Positions 23,906-34,925 of a DNA stretch of 64,000 nucleotides are shown here, piece by piece. A program made the translations under genes and the position numbers. This stretch comes from Acheta domesticus. Lineage: Eukaryota > Arthropoda > Insecta > Orthoptera > Gryllidae. Under the pieces are notes generated by a model, which searched no databases, was not told where the DNA came from, and worked only from the letters and a program-made list of their open reading frames with translations. The stretch covers positions 68,156,984 through 68,220,983 of the forward strand of contig JAHLJT010003656.1 of NCBI GenBank assembly GCA_031308135.1, given 5' to 3'. Position 1 is the stretch's first letter, and each line of letters opens with the position of its first letter.

Positions 23906-25545
23906 TTTCTACGACTTATGGTAACTTATAAGTTAAACGTCTCCACTGAATCGTTTCGTGGCAGTCGACATGCAAGATTCAGCCAAGGCCACCTAGCGGG
24001 CACCTCTCTACCCTACACCCACAGTTGGCTTTGTTTTACCATAGCGCTTGCGAGCGATTACAAAGGTTGCGGCAATAATATTCCGACGTCACCATTTTCG
24101 CATTTTCTCTCATTTCTGGAAACGTCAACACCACCAGAAAGAACTACCATTCACTAAATATTTTAAACTAAAGAATTGGCCGGTTTTTAAGGACAACCAC
24201 ACGGCAGCAGCAAATAACACAAAACGGGTTGCGTTCAGATCATAACGTCACTCAAATGTTCTCTGCAATAACAATCACTGCGCTAGTCAAATAAAATTAA
24301 AGTGAAATTACGATCCAATTGATTTTAAATAAAATGTCACATAAAATTACTACTGATAAAAGAAATTAAAACTGAGAAGCATAATATAATATTAAATGCA
24401 ATTTTAATGTACACACTCGAATGAAACATTTACTGCACGGATTCTTAATGATTAATGAAGTGTCAATACTTGGTTTGTAAGCGTCTCAGTTATTGGTCAA
24501 GAACCTGTATCATAATGAAAACTGTATCGAAATGGCTATCATTATGCAACTGGTTGCAGCCAACCAATGACAGCATTATACAACGGGAGTAGAAAAAAAA
24601 CAATATAGAGCATACCATAAGCAAATATAAAGCAAAACAAATAGTAGCTCTAAGTAGCTATAAGAAAACGTATAGTAAATTTAAGAAAATATATGAACAA
24701 AATAAATAGTAGCTAAAAGAAACACTAGTTGCATTAGGGATCATCAAGTGCATTAAACCTATTCTGCTCGTGTCATTCTGTTTATTAGTAGGGTCAAAGA
24801 GGTACAATATATGTAACATGCACGTATACGTATTTTTAATCATTATATTGTAATTTTCCTACGAGTTGTAAGCCTGGATCTATATTTTGCATTAACTGCA
24901 AATCAGAAATAGAAAATGATACGCGCGTGCAATGTGGGCCCAGTGATATATCACGCGTTCCTACCGAAGAGCCACAATGCTACAGCAAAGGCTGTGGCAA
25001 ACAACTGGTTGCTCGAAGAGCGAGGTGAGGTTTTATGGAGCGTAAATCTCAGTGATGCTAGTCACTTATCAGAATGGAGATGTCCCGTGGCCTTTTATCC
25101 TTCGCTCTCGACGCGGAAGTAGCCTGATTCCATAAAGGCAGCATGCACGTCTCGCCACAGAAAGCAACAGGCCGGCAAAGATTAAAATCGAAATACTTCA
25201 CGCCGCACTAAGGTTACCTTTACTGTATGTGCAAATTACTGTATGCGCAGCAGGCAGTACATGAGGACATGGGCGGCAGAACGTTATTTTACTCATTTGG
25301 AAATAATTAAAACGTTTCTGTGCAATACAAGTACAATTTTTTCGTGTTTTTTTTTTTCTTTCTTTCTTCTGGCCCTCAAGAAAATGTGTGCAGATAAATT
25401 CTTTCCCCACACGTCATATACAGTTTTTACTGTTTTTTGACAAATAAATAAATAAATGGCAGAAGAAAATCAGCTCTTGCAAGCTCTTCATCCCCCAGGA
25501 CTTCATCATCCAAATTCATACACCAAACTTGATTGATTGTTAGTG
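23906..25545. other. Non-coding DNA
   Basis: No gene recognised. A 68-residue frame at 24916-25122 has protein-like composition but no domain and no supporting splice or promoter signals. Confidence 0.4.
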
Positions 25546-25550
25546 ATACT

Positions 25551-26150
25551 GGGCGCGTCAACTGCTAAGGTCATAATTGTAGTGCATATTTTTGCACTAC
25601 ATTCATAATTGTAGTGCATATATGTAAATTGTAGTGCATATATAATTGTAGTGCATTACAACATTCATAATTGTAGTGCATATTTTTGCTCTGGAGGTGG
25701 CGGTGATATTTCTCAGTGGGAGGGCGAGATCCGGCGCCAACCCAACCAGGTATCTCCCAGGAGGGGCACCGCCCCAGCCGGGGCAAGCTCTAAGTTCCCG
25801 ACAGGTCTCCCGACATGTGGGTGGTGAAGAGCACGTTATTGTGTGCGTAGGTAAGGGTGAGGATAGGACAAGGGAAGGAAAGGTAGCGGGCGGTCCGTGG
25901 CCCGTTTATTAGGGTACTGCTCCGGCATTTGCCAGAGGTTGATCGGAGAAACCACGCGAAACTACCGATCAGAGCAGTCGGACGCTAGAATTCCCCCCTG
26001 ACAGCGACTGAACTCGACTTAGCTATTTAGCTAGTGTCGAAAATCCTCCCACTGTCGGGACTCGAACCTAGATCCTCCAGTCAGAGGCACTGCAGTGACA
26101 TCAGTTCATGATCTGAGCCACTTGTACCACACTTCGTTGAAAAGCTATTA
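25551..26150 (-). repeat. tRNA-headed SINE (DR2), full-length copy
   Basis: Read on the - strand, the head carries Pol III boxes: an A-box-like TGGCTCAGATCATG and, ~40 bases on, a B box GGTTCGAGTCCC (about 26059-26070). The body matches 39.18-39.72 kb throughout (CTGCTCCGGCATT, GGCCCGTTT, AGGACAAGG, CACC(G/A)CCCCAGCC, GTAGTGCATA) and both copies end at GGGCGCGTCAAC. Near its tail (25569-25690) the word ATTGTAGTGCAT is amplified to five irregular copies, making this copy longer. SINEs are non-coding and mobilised by a LINE partner, which is not visible here. Confidence 0.7.
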
Positions 26151-26239
26151 CAACGTTTACAGCAAGGTAAGTTTTCACTTCTTTGCAAGTAGGTGAATAC
26201 AAATGTTCTTTGTTTAAATGTTTATGTAATAATAACTGT

Positions 26240-26835
26240 AGGTCCATCAAGCTGGCCCGCCCACCATAGCAGAATCAAACCAAACTAGTACCAGAATTTC
26301 TAACTATTTTATTACTAATTTATTACCGCAAACCCGATTTTTTTACCACTCATTTTCACCCAAAAAACGGGTGGCGGGCCAGCTTGATATCAAGCTGGCC
26401 CGCCCACCATAGCAGAATCAAACCAAACTAGTGCCATAATTTTTAACTATTTTATTACTAATTTATTACCGCAAAACTATTTTTTTACCACTCATCTTCA
26501 CCCAAAAACAGGGGGTGGCGGGCCAGCTTGATATCAAGCTGGCCCGCCCACCACAGCAGAATCAAACCAATCTAGTGCCATAATTTTTAACTATTTTATT
26601 ACTAATTTATTACCGCAAAACTAATTTTTTTACCACTCATCTTCACCCCAAAACAGGGGGTGGCGGGCCAGCTTGATATCAAGCTGGCCCGCCCACCATA
26701 GTAGAATCAAACCAAACTCGTGCCATAATTTTTAACTATTTTATTACTAATTTATTACCGCAAAACTAATTTCTTACCATTCATCTGCACCCAAAAATAT
26801 AATTTTTAACTATTTGGTTACTAATTTATTAGTCA
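26240..26835 (+). repeat. Outer tandem units, left arm
   Basis: Units lie at 26240-26388, 26389-26532, 26533-26677 and a degenerate fourth from 26678 to ~26835. Each begins ATCAAGCTGGCCCGCC and ends with its reverse complement GGCGGGCCAGCTTGAT, so every unit has its own inverted ends and every junction is a perfect palindrome centred on GATATC. The interior (ATTTTTAACTATTTTATTAC, ACCGCAAAA) is AT-rich. Confidence 0.9.
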
Positions 26836-28756
26836 TGAGGGCGGCGAGCCCGCCCTGTCTCTTATAGCGTCCGGCTAACAGTCTTGCTGGTTTTCCGAAA
26901 CCTGCCCGAGGGTTAAATACCCGGCGGGTCTTGGCTATTTTTGCCTGAGGCAGGTATTACCAAAGCTTTGCAAATGGAATTATACTCGTAGATACTTCGC
27001 CAATGGTTTTGGTATAAATAAAATTATTTATGGTCGTTGATGTTCAGTTACTGGTCTAAATGTCCAATAATTGCAAATCGAGACTGCCGTTGGAAACATT
27101 AAATAAACTTTGTAATTTCCAGATATCTCGAAGATTCTGGCATGCGATGAAGGATTCATTCGTTGGTTTTGTTTTGTTCTCCTTACGAAGTTCATCGTAA
27201 GTAGAGAAAGTTATGCAATCGTGCGCCGGAAAACGTAGAATTTTCCGCAGAAACACTCTTATTAAATAAAAGTTTATTAATTTCAAACATTACGTTGTGT
27301 ATAGTTGGATTTCCACATCTCCTGAATCATCCTGACGGTAAAGTATTGTATGAAGAAAAACAGGGTGTTAACCTTAATAAAGAAGAAGAAGACGTTGTGT
27401 ACAATGATGAAACGGAGATCCTGTAATTGGAAATCTAATCCATCTACCGAGTATTATTTTCTGTGCGTACTTCACGAAGAGAACTTACCAAGTAAACTAT
27501 CCAATTAAATGCGTACTATAAAGAAAGTTATGTAATTCCGCCACAAAAAAACGGGAATTTTTTGACACAAAAACTCGTATTGTGATTCGGAAAAGTGGAC
27601 AAATCCTATTACAATATGTAGTAATTTTACTTTCTCTAACATGTCTTATAGCGAGATTTCGAGAATTGCGGTTTCTTAATATTTTTTTACTTCCTTGAAT
27701 ACGTATATATGTGTATACGGAGTATTATACGTAGAATACAGAAATTGATGCTAGCGGAATATCAATTTCGAGATCTAAACGGAAATAGAGGTTTTGGACC
27801 TTCCTGATAACCGAAAAAGTATATTTTTTTTTTCAATACGTCCGTCCGTCCGTCTGTGAATTAGAAGAATAATTTAATAATAATAGTAATAGTAACAACA
27901 ACAACATTTGTTCTATTAATCTGGAATTATTAGTTTATTAATATTTATTTACAACAGCAAGAAAAACTGTGTACATTTCTGGAGCATATTTGTTGTGAAA
28001 CTAAAACAAGGAAAGTGTATTACAAAATCTATCTGAATGTATACTTCATTTGGCAAGCTTATTTCACTTTTAAACAGTTTACCAGGAATTCACTGTTCTT
28101 GTCAATACAATTTTCTTTCGACGCCAAACACGCAGGCGCGTGCCTTTCTCTTTAAACTCGTGCTCTGGATGGTCACAAGAGTATTTGTGTTGAAAAATCG
28201 CCAATTTACGCTGCCCCATCACAATTAATTTGTCTTTACTATGTACGTATTAATGCGAGAAAATAAAAATATCTGATATGTGTAACGCAGATATTTTGTT
28301 TTCATGTGCAACATGGTCTTCTATTAGCTTTGAGTTCATTTCTGTAAAGCGATTTTTTAAAATTATACTTCGAATTTCTTGTTGTACTTTCTAAATTATG
28401 TAATGTGCTGAGCATTGAATATTCCTGTCTTCTTTTTCTGAAGCAATCCTTTACAGGTCCATTGGAGCGTCTTAGGAAATAGTAGTGTATGAATGAATGC
28501 TGTAAAGGCACTTGGTGCCTGATCCGCTCCTTCCTTTTCGGCTAGGGGGAGGGTCATAGAATTCACCCCCAGGTAAACAGCTTGCCTCCGCCGGGAAAAT
28601 CCCACTCCTTCCGAGTGGACGGTTGCAGGCATTTCCTTTCCAATCTGCAGGCTGCGGGGCTAAGTTATGGAATTCACTCTCGTTTCCCCGAAATATTTTT
28701 TTTTATCCGCCTAAATAATTTAAATTCGTTTCTTACTTTTAGATCATACACTTTAA
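26240..28756 (+). repeat. Left arm of the foldback element
   Basis: Pairs in reverse complement with 30965-33484. From outside inward it holds four ~145-bp units, a GC-rich patch with GAGGGCGGCGAGCCCGCC (about 26837), two DR1-type ~75-bp units (about 27200-27260 and 27515-27590, - orientation), a DR1 GGAC module (27690-27855, -), another ~75-bp unit (28165-28235, +), and a CCGGCGGAGGCAAGCTG-type block (28500-28690) of unknown origin. An AATAAAGAAGAAGAAG sequence near 27380 looks like a retroelement 3' end captured in the arm. Open frames on either strand mirror those of the other arm and are not genes. Confidence 0.85.
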
Positions 28757-30964
28757 TCGCCCCACAGTATATTTCTTTTAAATTTTCTCAATTTTTTTCC
28801 GTTTACTAATTGTAGAATCGAATTGGTACTTTAAGAATATTACAGAAGAGTAAAACCGCCTCCCATATTGAAATTATTTCATTGAAAAAATTGGAGCCGT
28901 TTTTAAGAAAATTGCGTTTAAGCGTTACTGTAAACGGGAAATTTAAAGCTCTATTTCACAGAATTTTTTGAGTTCTAGTAAAACTTCATTCGAAGTCATT
29001 TTAACCTTTTAAGGACTAATGGGAAGAGGTTTCCCAGAGCATTTCAACCCAGCGGTACCAATGGGAACTTTTTCGCTTGACCTCCAGCGGCGTGCGACGG
29101 CCCTTATCAATCGCTTGCTGACGGGTGACAAGCAGCGGCGCGGCGATTCTCACGTTCGGCGCTCCGGCCTACGCCATCCGGCAGGGATGTGTTGACGGAG
29201 TACGGTCTTGAGGCGCGAAAGGATGCGTGGGCTGCTCTGACTTTTCATGCTTCTACAGTGCGCCGCCGCTAGAGACATATAGGAGAATGTTGATCGCCAT
29301 TCAACATTCACCTGGAGACGCCGCTCTAACGACAATAAAATTATAATAAGTTCACATACCACAGTAAGAACTGAAGAGATGATTTCTGTTTGGAATTTAT
29401 AACGGAATTTGGGTTTCGTGGGGCATGTACATATAACTTTCACAAATTTGTTCGATAATATATTCTTTTAACTTCGTATGTAATAATTAACTTGTATTAG
29501 AAAGATATTTTTTCGACAGTAGCAGATAACAATAGGGAGCAATCAAGTTTATATCAGTGCAATAAATATATCGTTTTCATATTTTGTTATCTATTGTATT
29601 GTATTATTTGCAATGTCTTAATATTTTATTGTATTGGCATAAACCAAAGATGTGGTTCCATATAAATATCTCTTCAGCTTATCAAAGGTTTTCTTTTGTT
29701 AGGGCGCCTTCTTCTTTAGGCCCTTGTACTTATACATAGCGCTTCACTGTCTACTATCTCCTGTCACACACCCCATTCATAACAAATCCGCCACAGCCCA
29801 CGCTTCTCACGGGCGATCGCAGTCGTATTCTGCTAATAGTTGCTGCTTGCGCTTGGGTCGTGTGCTTTTTGAAGTAAAAATGGCTTGTCGAGAACAATCG
29901 CTGACAACACGCAAAATTGAGTTACTTTTGGATAGTGACAGTGACTGTGCATCTGTGTCCAGTCTGGAAGATGATCCATGCCAACATAATTAAACATTTT
30001 CAGCTCCGATCAAGCTGTCCATCTTCGTGCATTGATTCCGTTCAAGATACTAAATCACTACAATTTCGCTTTATCCATGTTGTACGAAATACATTTCTTA
30101 CGCATTTAAAATAAAATTAAGGAAAATTAAATACTTTTACATTTTTAGAATTTTTTTTCACTTTCCCAAACCACTTTGAAAAATTTGAAAAAATCATACT
30201 TTTCATACTTTTATATAGATTCAATATCCTAAACGGCTATTTGAATATTTTAAAATATTTTTTTATTTCAAAAATAGATTCTTCAAATTCCAACTTTGTA
30301 ATTGATTTTCATAAAGTATTATGTAGGTTACCTCTTTGCAAGTGGGAAATATTTTTTTATGACAGAAAATGAATTTCTGTCATAGGACGTCATTATATCG
30401 TTTTAAGAGGAAAAATAACACTCTAACCATTTCCTTGCATAATTGTGTCGAACCATGGATTACAAAAGTGTTACGAGAAAAAACTTCAGCTGTTTAAACA
30501 GTACATACTTTCTCGCCTTTAGTAATGGCTGCGTCATACAATTCTACGGAAGTTTCTCTCCTTATTAACATATGTCATCTTTTTTTGTAAAACTAATTAC
30601 AAGTTATAGAACATTAGGTGTGTAAACTAATAATTTTCAAACAAATATGAACACAAATTCGACAATTAATAGTGCATTTTACACAGCTAATTCATGTCCC
30701 AACAATGAGACAATTCACAGAAATTCACACGTACATACGTAATGCATACGAGGAGAAAAGTTGAAGAAAAAAGTGGTGCTGTTCTTCAGAAAAAAATTGT
30801 TTAAAAAATTCCAAATGACCTGTATATTTCAAGCAAATTATGCGAAAATGCTCAAAAAACCGTATATTACATTTCTGTCACAAAATCTGTCACTAAAGAA
30901 CGTATTTCATTAACTAGCCATATATGTTTTTAACAATAAAATAGCAGTAATAATAATATTTTTT
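28757..30964. other. Central loop of the foldback element
   Basis: Unpaired 2.2 kb between the arms. 28870-29000 is a DR1 fragment (GGAGCCGTTTTTAAGAAAAT, then GCGTTTAAGCGTT). A short GC-richer stretch follows (29040-29300), then AT-rich DNA. No full-length gene is present; the only notable frame is described separately. Nothing resembles a Mutator- or P-type transposase. Confidence 0.55.
29000..29993 (+). pseudogene. Possible piggyBac-like relic inside the loop
   Basis: Two weak hints coincide. At about 29002 the DR1 repeat is interrupted by TTAACCTTTTAAGGACTAAT followed by GGGAA, similar to piggyBac-type ends, which start at a TTAA target. Downstream, an ATG at 29880 opens a 37-residue frame (MACREQSLTTRKIELLLDSD, then an acidic S/D/E run) like the acidic N-terminus of piggyBac transposases, with a stop at 29991-29993. 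The catalytic core is missing, and I could not find the opposite inverted end. TTTAAGGAC also resembles DR1 itself, so this may be coincidence. Confidence 0.22.
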
Positions 30965-33484
30965 AAAGTGTATGTTCTAAAAGTAAGAAACGAATTTAAA
31001 TTATTTAGGCGGATAAAAAAAATGTTTCGGGAAACGAGAGTGAATTCCATAACTTAGCCCCGCAGCCTGCAGATTGGAAAGGAAATGCCTGCACCGTCCA
31101 CTCGGAAGGAGTGGGATTTTCCCGGCGGAGGCAAGCTGTTTACCTGGGGGTGAATTCTATGACCCTCCCCCTAGCCGAAACGGAAGGAGCGGATAAGGCA
31201 CCAAGTGCCTTTACAGCATTCATTCATACACTAATATTTCTAAGACGCTCCAATGGACCTGTAAAGGATTGCTTCAGAAAAAGAAGACAGGAATATTCAA
31301 TTGCTCAGCACATTACATAATTTAGAAAGTACAACAAGAAATTCGAAGTATAATTTTAAAAAATCGCTTTACAGAAATGAACTCAAAAGCTAATAGAAGA
31401 CCATGTTGCACATGAAAACAAAATATCTGCGTTACACATATCAGATATTTTTATTTTCTCGCATTAATACGTACATAGTAAAAACAAATTATTGTGATGG
31501 GGCAGCGTAAATCGCCGATTTTTCAACACAAATACTCTTGTGACCGTCCAGAGCACGAGTTTAAAGAGAAAGGCACGCGCCTGCGTGTTTGGCGTCGAAA
31601 GAAAATTGTATTGACAAGAACAGTGAATTCCTGGTAAACTGTTTAAAAGTGAAATAAGCTTGCCAAATGAAGTATACATTCAGATAGATTTTGTAATACA
31701 CTTTCCTTGTTTTAGTTTCACAACAAATATGCTCCAGAAATGTACACAGTTTTTCTTGCTGTTGTAAATAAATATTAATAAACTAATAATTCCAGATTAA
31801 TAGAACAAATGTTTGTTGTTGTTACTATTACTATTATTATTAAAATTATTCTTCTAATTCACAGACGGACGGACGGACGTATTGAAAAAAAAAATATACT
31901 TTTTCGGTATCAGGAAGGTCCAAAACCTCTATTTCCGTTTAGATCTCGAAATTGATATTCCGCAGCATCAATTTCTGTATTCTACGTATAATACTCCGTA
32001 TACACATATATACGTATTCAAGGAAGTAAAAAACATATTAAGAAACCGCAATTCTCGAAATCTCGCTATAAGACATGTTAGAGAAAGTAAATTACTACAT
32101 ATTGTAATAGGATTTGTCCACTTTTTCCGAATCACAATACGAGTTTTTGTGTCAAAAAATTCCCGTTTTTTTGTGGCGGAATTACATAACTTTCTTTATA
32201 TTACGCATTTTAAATTGGATAGTTTACTTGGTAAGTTCTCTTCGTGAAGTACGCACAGAAAATAATACTCGGTAGATGGATTAGATTTCCAATTACAGGA
32301 TCTCCGTTTCATCATTGTACACAACGTCTTCTTCTTCTTTTATTAAGGTTAACACCTGTTTTTCTTCATACAATACTTTACCGTCAGGATGATTCAGGAG
32401 ATGTGGAAATCCAACATACACAACGTAATGTTTGAAATTAATAAACTTTTATTTAAATAAGAGTGTTTTCTGCGGAAAATTCTACGTTTTCCGGCGCACG
32501 ATTGCATAACTTTCTCTACTTACGATGAACTTCGTAAGGAGAACAAAACAAAACCAACGAATGAATCCTTCATCGCATGCCAGAATCTTCGAGATATCTG
32601 GAAATTACAAAGTTTATTTAATGTTTCCAACGGCAGTCTCGATTTGCAATTATTGGACATTTTAGACCAGTAACTGAACATCAACGACCATAAATAATTT
32701 TATTTATACCAAAACCATTGGCGAAGTATCTACGAGTATAATTCCATTTGCAAAGCTTTGGTAATACCTGCCTCAGGCAAAAATAGCCAAGACCCGCCGG
32801 GTATTTAACCCTCAGGCAGGCTTCGGAAAAACCAGCAAGACTGTTAGCCGGACGCTATAAGGGACAGGGCGGGCTCGCCGCCCTCATGACTAATAAATTC
32901 GTAACCAAATAGTTAAAAATTATATTTTGGGTGCAGATGAATGGTAAGAAAAATAGTTTTGCGGTAATAAATTAGTAATAAAATAGTTAAAAATTATGGC
33001 ACTAGTTTGGTTTGATTCTGCTATGGTGGGCGGGCCAGCTTGATATCAAGCTGGCCCGCCACCCCCTGTTTCGGGGTGAAGACGAGTGGTAAAAAAATTA
33101 GTTTTGCGGTAATAAATTAGTAATAAAATAGTTAAAAATTATGGCACTAGTTTGGTTTGATTCTGCTATGGTGGGCGGGCCAGCTTGATATCAAGCTGGC
33201 CCGCCACCCCCTGTTTCGGGGTGAAGACGAGTGGTAAAAAAATTAGTTTTGCGGTAATAAATTAGTAATAAAATAGTTTAAAAATTATGGCACTAGTTTG
33301 GTTTGATTCTGCTATGGTGGGCGGGCCAGCTTGATATCAAGCTGGCCCGCCACCCGTTTTTTGGGTGAAAATGAGTGGTAAAAAAATCGGGTTTGCGGTA
33401 ATAAATTAGTAATAAAATAGTTAGAAATTCTGGTACTAGTTTGGTTTGATTCTGCTATGGTGGGCGGGCCAGCTTGATGGACCT
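30965..33484 (-). repeat. Right arm of the foldback element
   Basis: Reverse complement of the left arm. Differences seen include a one-base indel in the AAACAGGG/AAACAGG word and substitutions such as GTACTATAAAG versus GTAATATAAAG. The outermost unit here (33336-33484) shares its private variants (CCGTTTTTTGGGTG, AAATTCTGGTACTAG) with the outermost left unit rather than with its neighbours. Outward tandem units occupy about 32895-33484. Confidence 0.85.
32895..33484 (-). repeat. Outer tandem units, right arm
   Basis: Palindromic GATATC junctions at 33044/33045, 33189/33190 and 33335/33336 divide the array into units of 145, 146 and 149 bp plus an inner degenerate unit. Same inverted unit ends as on the left. 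Confidence 0.9.
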
Positions 33485-33493
33485 AATAACTGT

Positions 33494-34635
33494 GGGGGAA
33501 TGGAAAAAAAAACGAAGAAAAAGAAGTACACGAAGAATATATAAACAGTATATCGGAAACGCATCTTTTAGGCCAGTCAGTCTTTTAGGTCAATTAGTCC
33601 CTTAATTGTCATTATTTTGTGAACCAACAACTGTTGAGAGCACGAGTATCTTCCGTTCAGGAGGAGCTTTACAAGTAAACAGTTTCGAAAAGATTATTCA
33701 TTGTTAAATGGAGACTATCTGAAGTAACACTTCGCAAACTCGATTATCACCTTTTGCACTTTGACCCATTTTCAATTCAATAAAATGTGAGGAAGATATA
33801 TTATTTATTTATAATCTTTTTAAATTGTAATTGTAAATTGTAAATGAGTTGACAACTGAAACCAAAAGCCACTGATTTCGTTAAACCATAATAATTTATT
33901 GGGAAAGATGAAGGAAAAACACATTTTATAATATGCCACAAAATCAGTAGAAATACTTTTTTCCAAATTTGTAATTAAAAAGCAATAATTAGGATCCAAT
34001 TTTGAATATAAAATCACTGAATTCTAATTGGATTAATATGGATTGCTTTGCCTGCAGTAACAACTGTTTTCGCTTTATAATCATAGTCTTTCTAGCAACA
34101 CAGGTTTTTGCACGCGCAAAAACGAGCTCTCGTATCTAACCTTTAATGTTGTTTTGTCACACAGGAACACGGACTGCTTCAGTGTGAATTTTGAAACGTC
34201 AACTGGAATGGCTCCAATCTGCCAATATGTCAATATTAATATACATTGCCTGTTCGAAGCGAGCACGAGATACAGCAATCACACCGCTTTATCTACCAAT
34301 GAATAAAGAACAGCTACTGATTTAATTTTTGCCTTTGCAAACGCAATATTATGTATTCATTGTGACATTTTGATGCCAAGCACTTTTTGTAAATCAATGA
34401 GAATTCTTTATATACGATTTCTAAAATGTAACGAATTCAATATTCTGAAAACGAACCGCTGTTATTTGATAGCCCGACAAACCAATTACGTCAAAGAACA
34501 AAAGGAACCAGTTGACCTAGAAGCGAGGCGTAAAAACTATATGAAAATTCAAGAAGGGAAAAGGGCTGAAACCCCCATCGTAAACTACAAGCGGGCTGGG
34601 CGCAGCGAGTGTAAAAAACAGGACGGGCGATCGGC
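33494..34635. other. AT-rich non-coding DNA
   Basis: No gene or ordered repeat recognised beyond the target duplication. Confidence 0.45.
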
Positions 34636-34639
34636 CTGT

Positions 34640-34925
34640 GGAGAAAAGTGGAAAGAGCGAAGAGTCGCCCGCGCTGGGGGCGGGGCGGGCGGGGCGGGGC
34701 GGGGCGGGGCGGGCCGGCCCTGGATGCACCTGGGAGCGGAAAAAAGGGCTGGCGGCGGCGGAGGCGGCGGCGGGCAATTAAGAGGCCGGCGGGCGCGCGG
34801 GCGCGCGGGGTGCGCTTCAGGTCGGCACGCCTTCCCGCCCACCGCTCATTCGCCCCGACCCTGTGGGTTCCCCCGCCCCGTGCCCGCCCTTCCGTCAGGT
34901 CCGTCCGTCCGTGCATCCTCGGTTT
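34640..34925. promoter_or_regulatory. CpG island with GC-box array
   Basis: GGGGCGGGGC reiterated at about 34677-34712, then a GGCGGCGG run and CpG-dense DNA. The array gives multiple Sp/KLF-type sites and G-quadruplex potential. A 218-residue + strand frame crosses it; its upstream part is lysine-rich and its downstream part is GC-artefact, so it is not called. Confidence 0.4.

Larger units (their letters stand above)
26240..33484. mobile_element. Foldback-type DNA transposon, 7.2 kb, with 9-bp target duplication
   Basis: An intact element of 7,245 bp. It begins AGGTCCATCAAGCTGGCCCG and ends with the exact reverse complement. Immediately outside is a perfect 9-bp direct duplication AATAACTGT (26231-26239 and 33485-33493). 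Arms of about 2,517 and 2,520 bp are near-identical in reverse complement, with only scattered substitutions and one-base indels, and enclose a ~2.2-kb loop. The outer ends of both arms are tandem ~145-bp units. Very long, internally repetitive arms plus a 9-bp duplication match Drosophila Foldback elements; long-arm Mutator-like elements also make 9-bp duplications and are the main alternative. No transposase frame is visible, so it is probably non-autonomous. Confidence 0.85.

Noticed and set aside
25676..25912. Similar short ORFs at 25.7 and 39.3 kb ending in PWPVY/PWPVF
   Set aside because: They are frames through two copies of the DR2 SINE, not a gene pair.
26240..26835. CRISPR-like array
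   Set aside because: Regular units with palindromic junctions, but the interiors are copies of each other rather than unique spacers, the genome is eukaryotic, and the mirrored array at the other end shows it is transposon arm sequence.
28037..28228. 63-residue ORF matched by a near-identical - strand ORF at 31464-31679
   Set aside because: The similarity is because both lie in the inverted arms; the sequence is non-coding DR1-type repeat, not a conserved protein.
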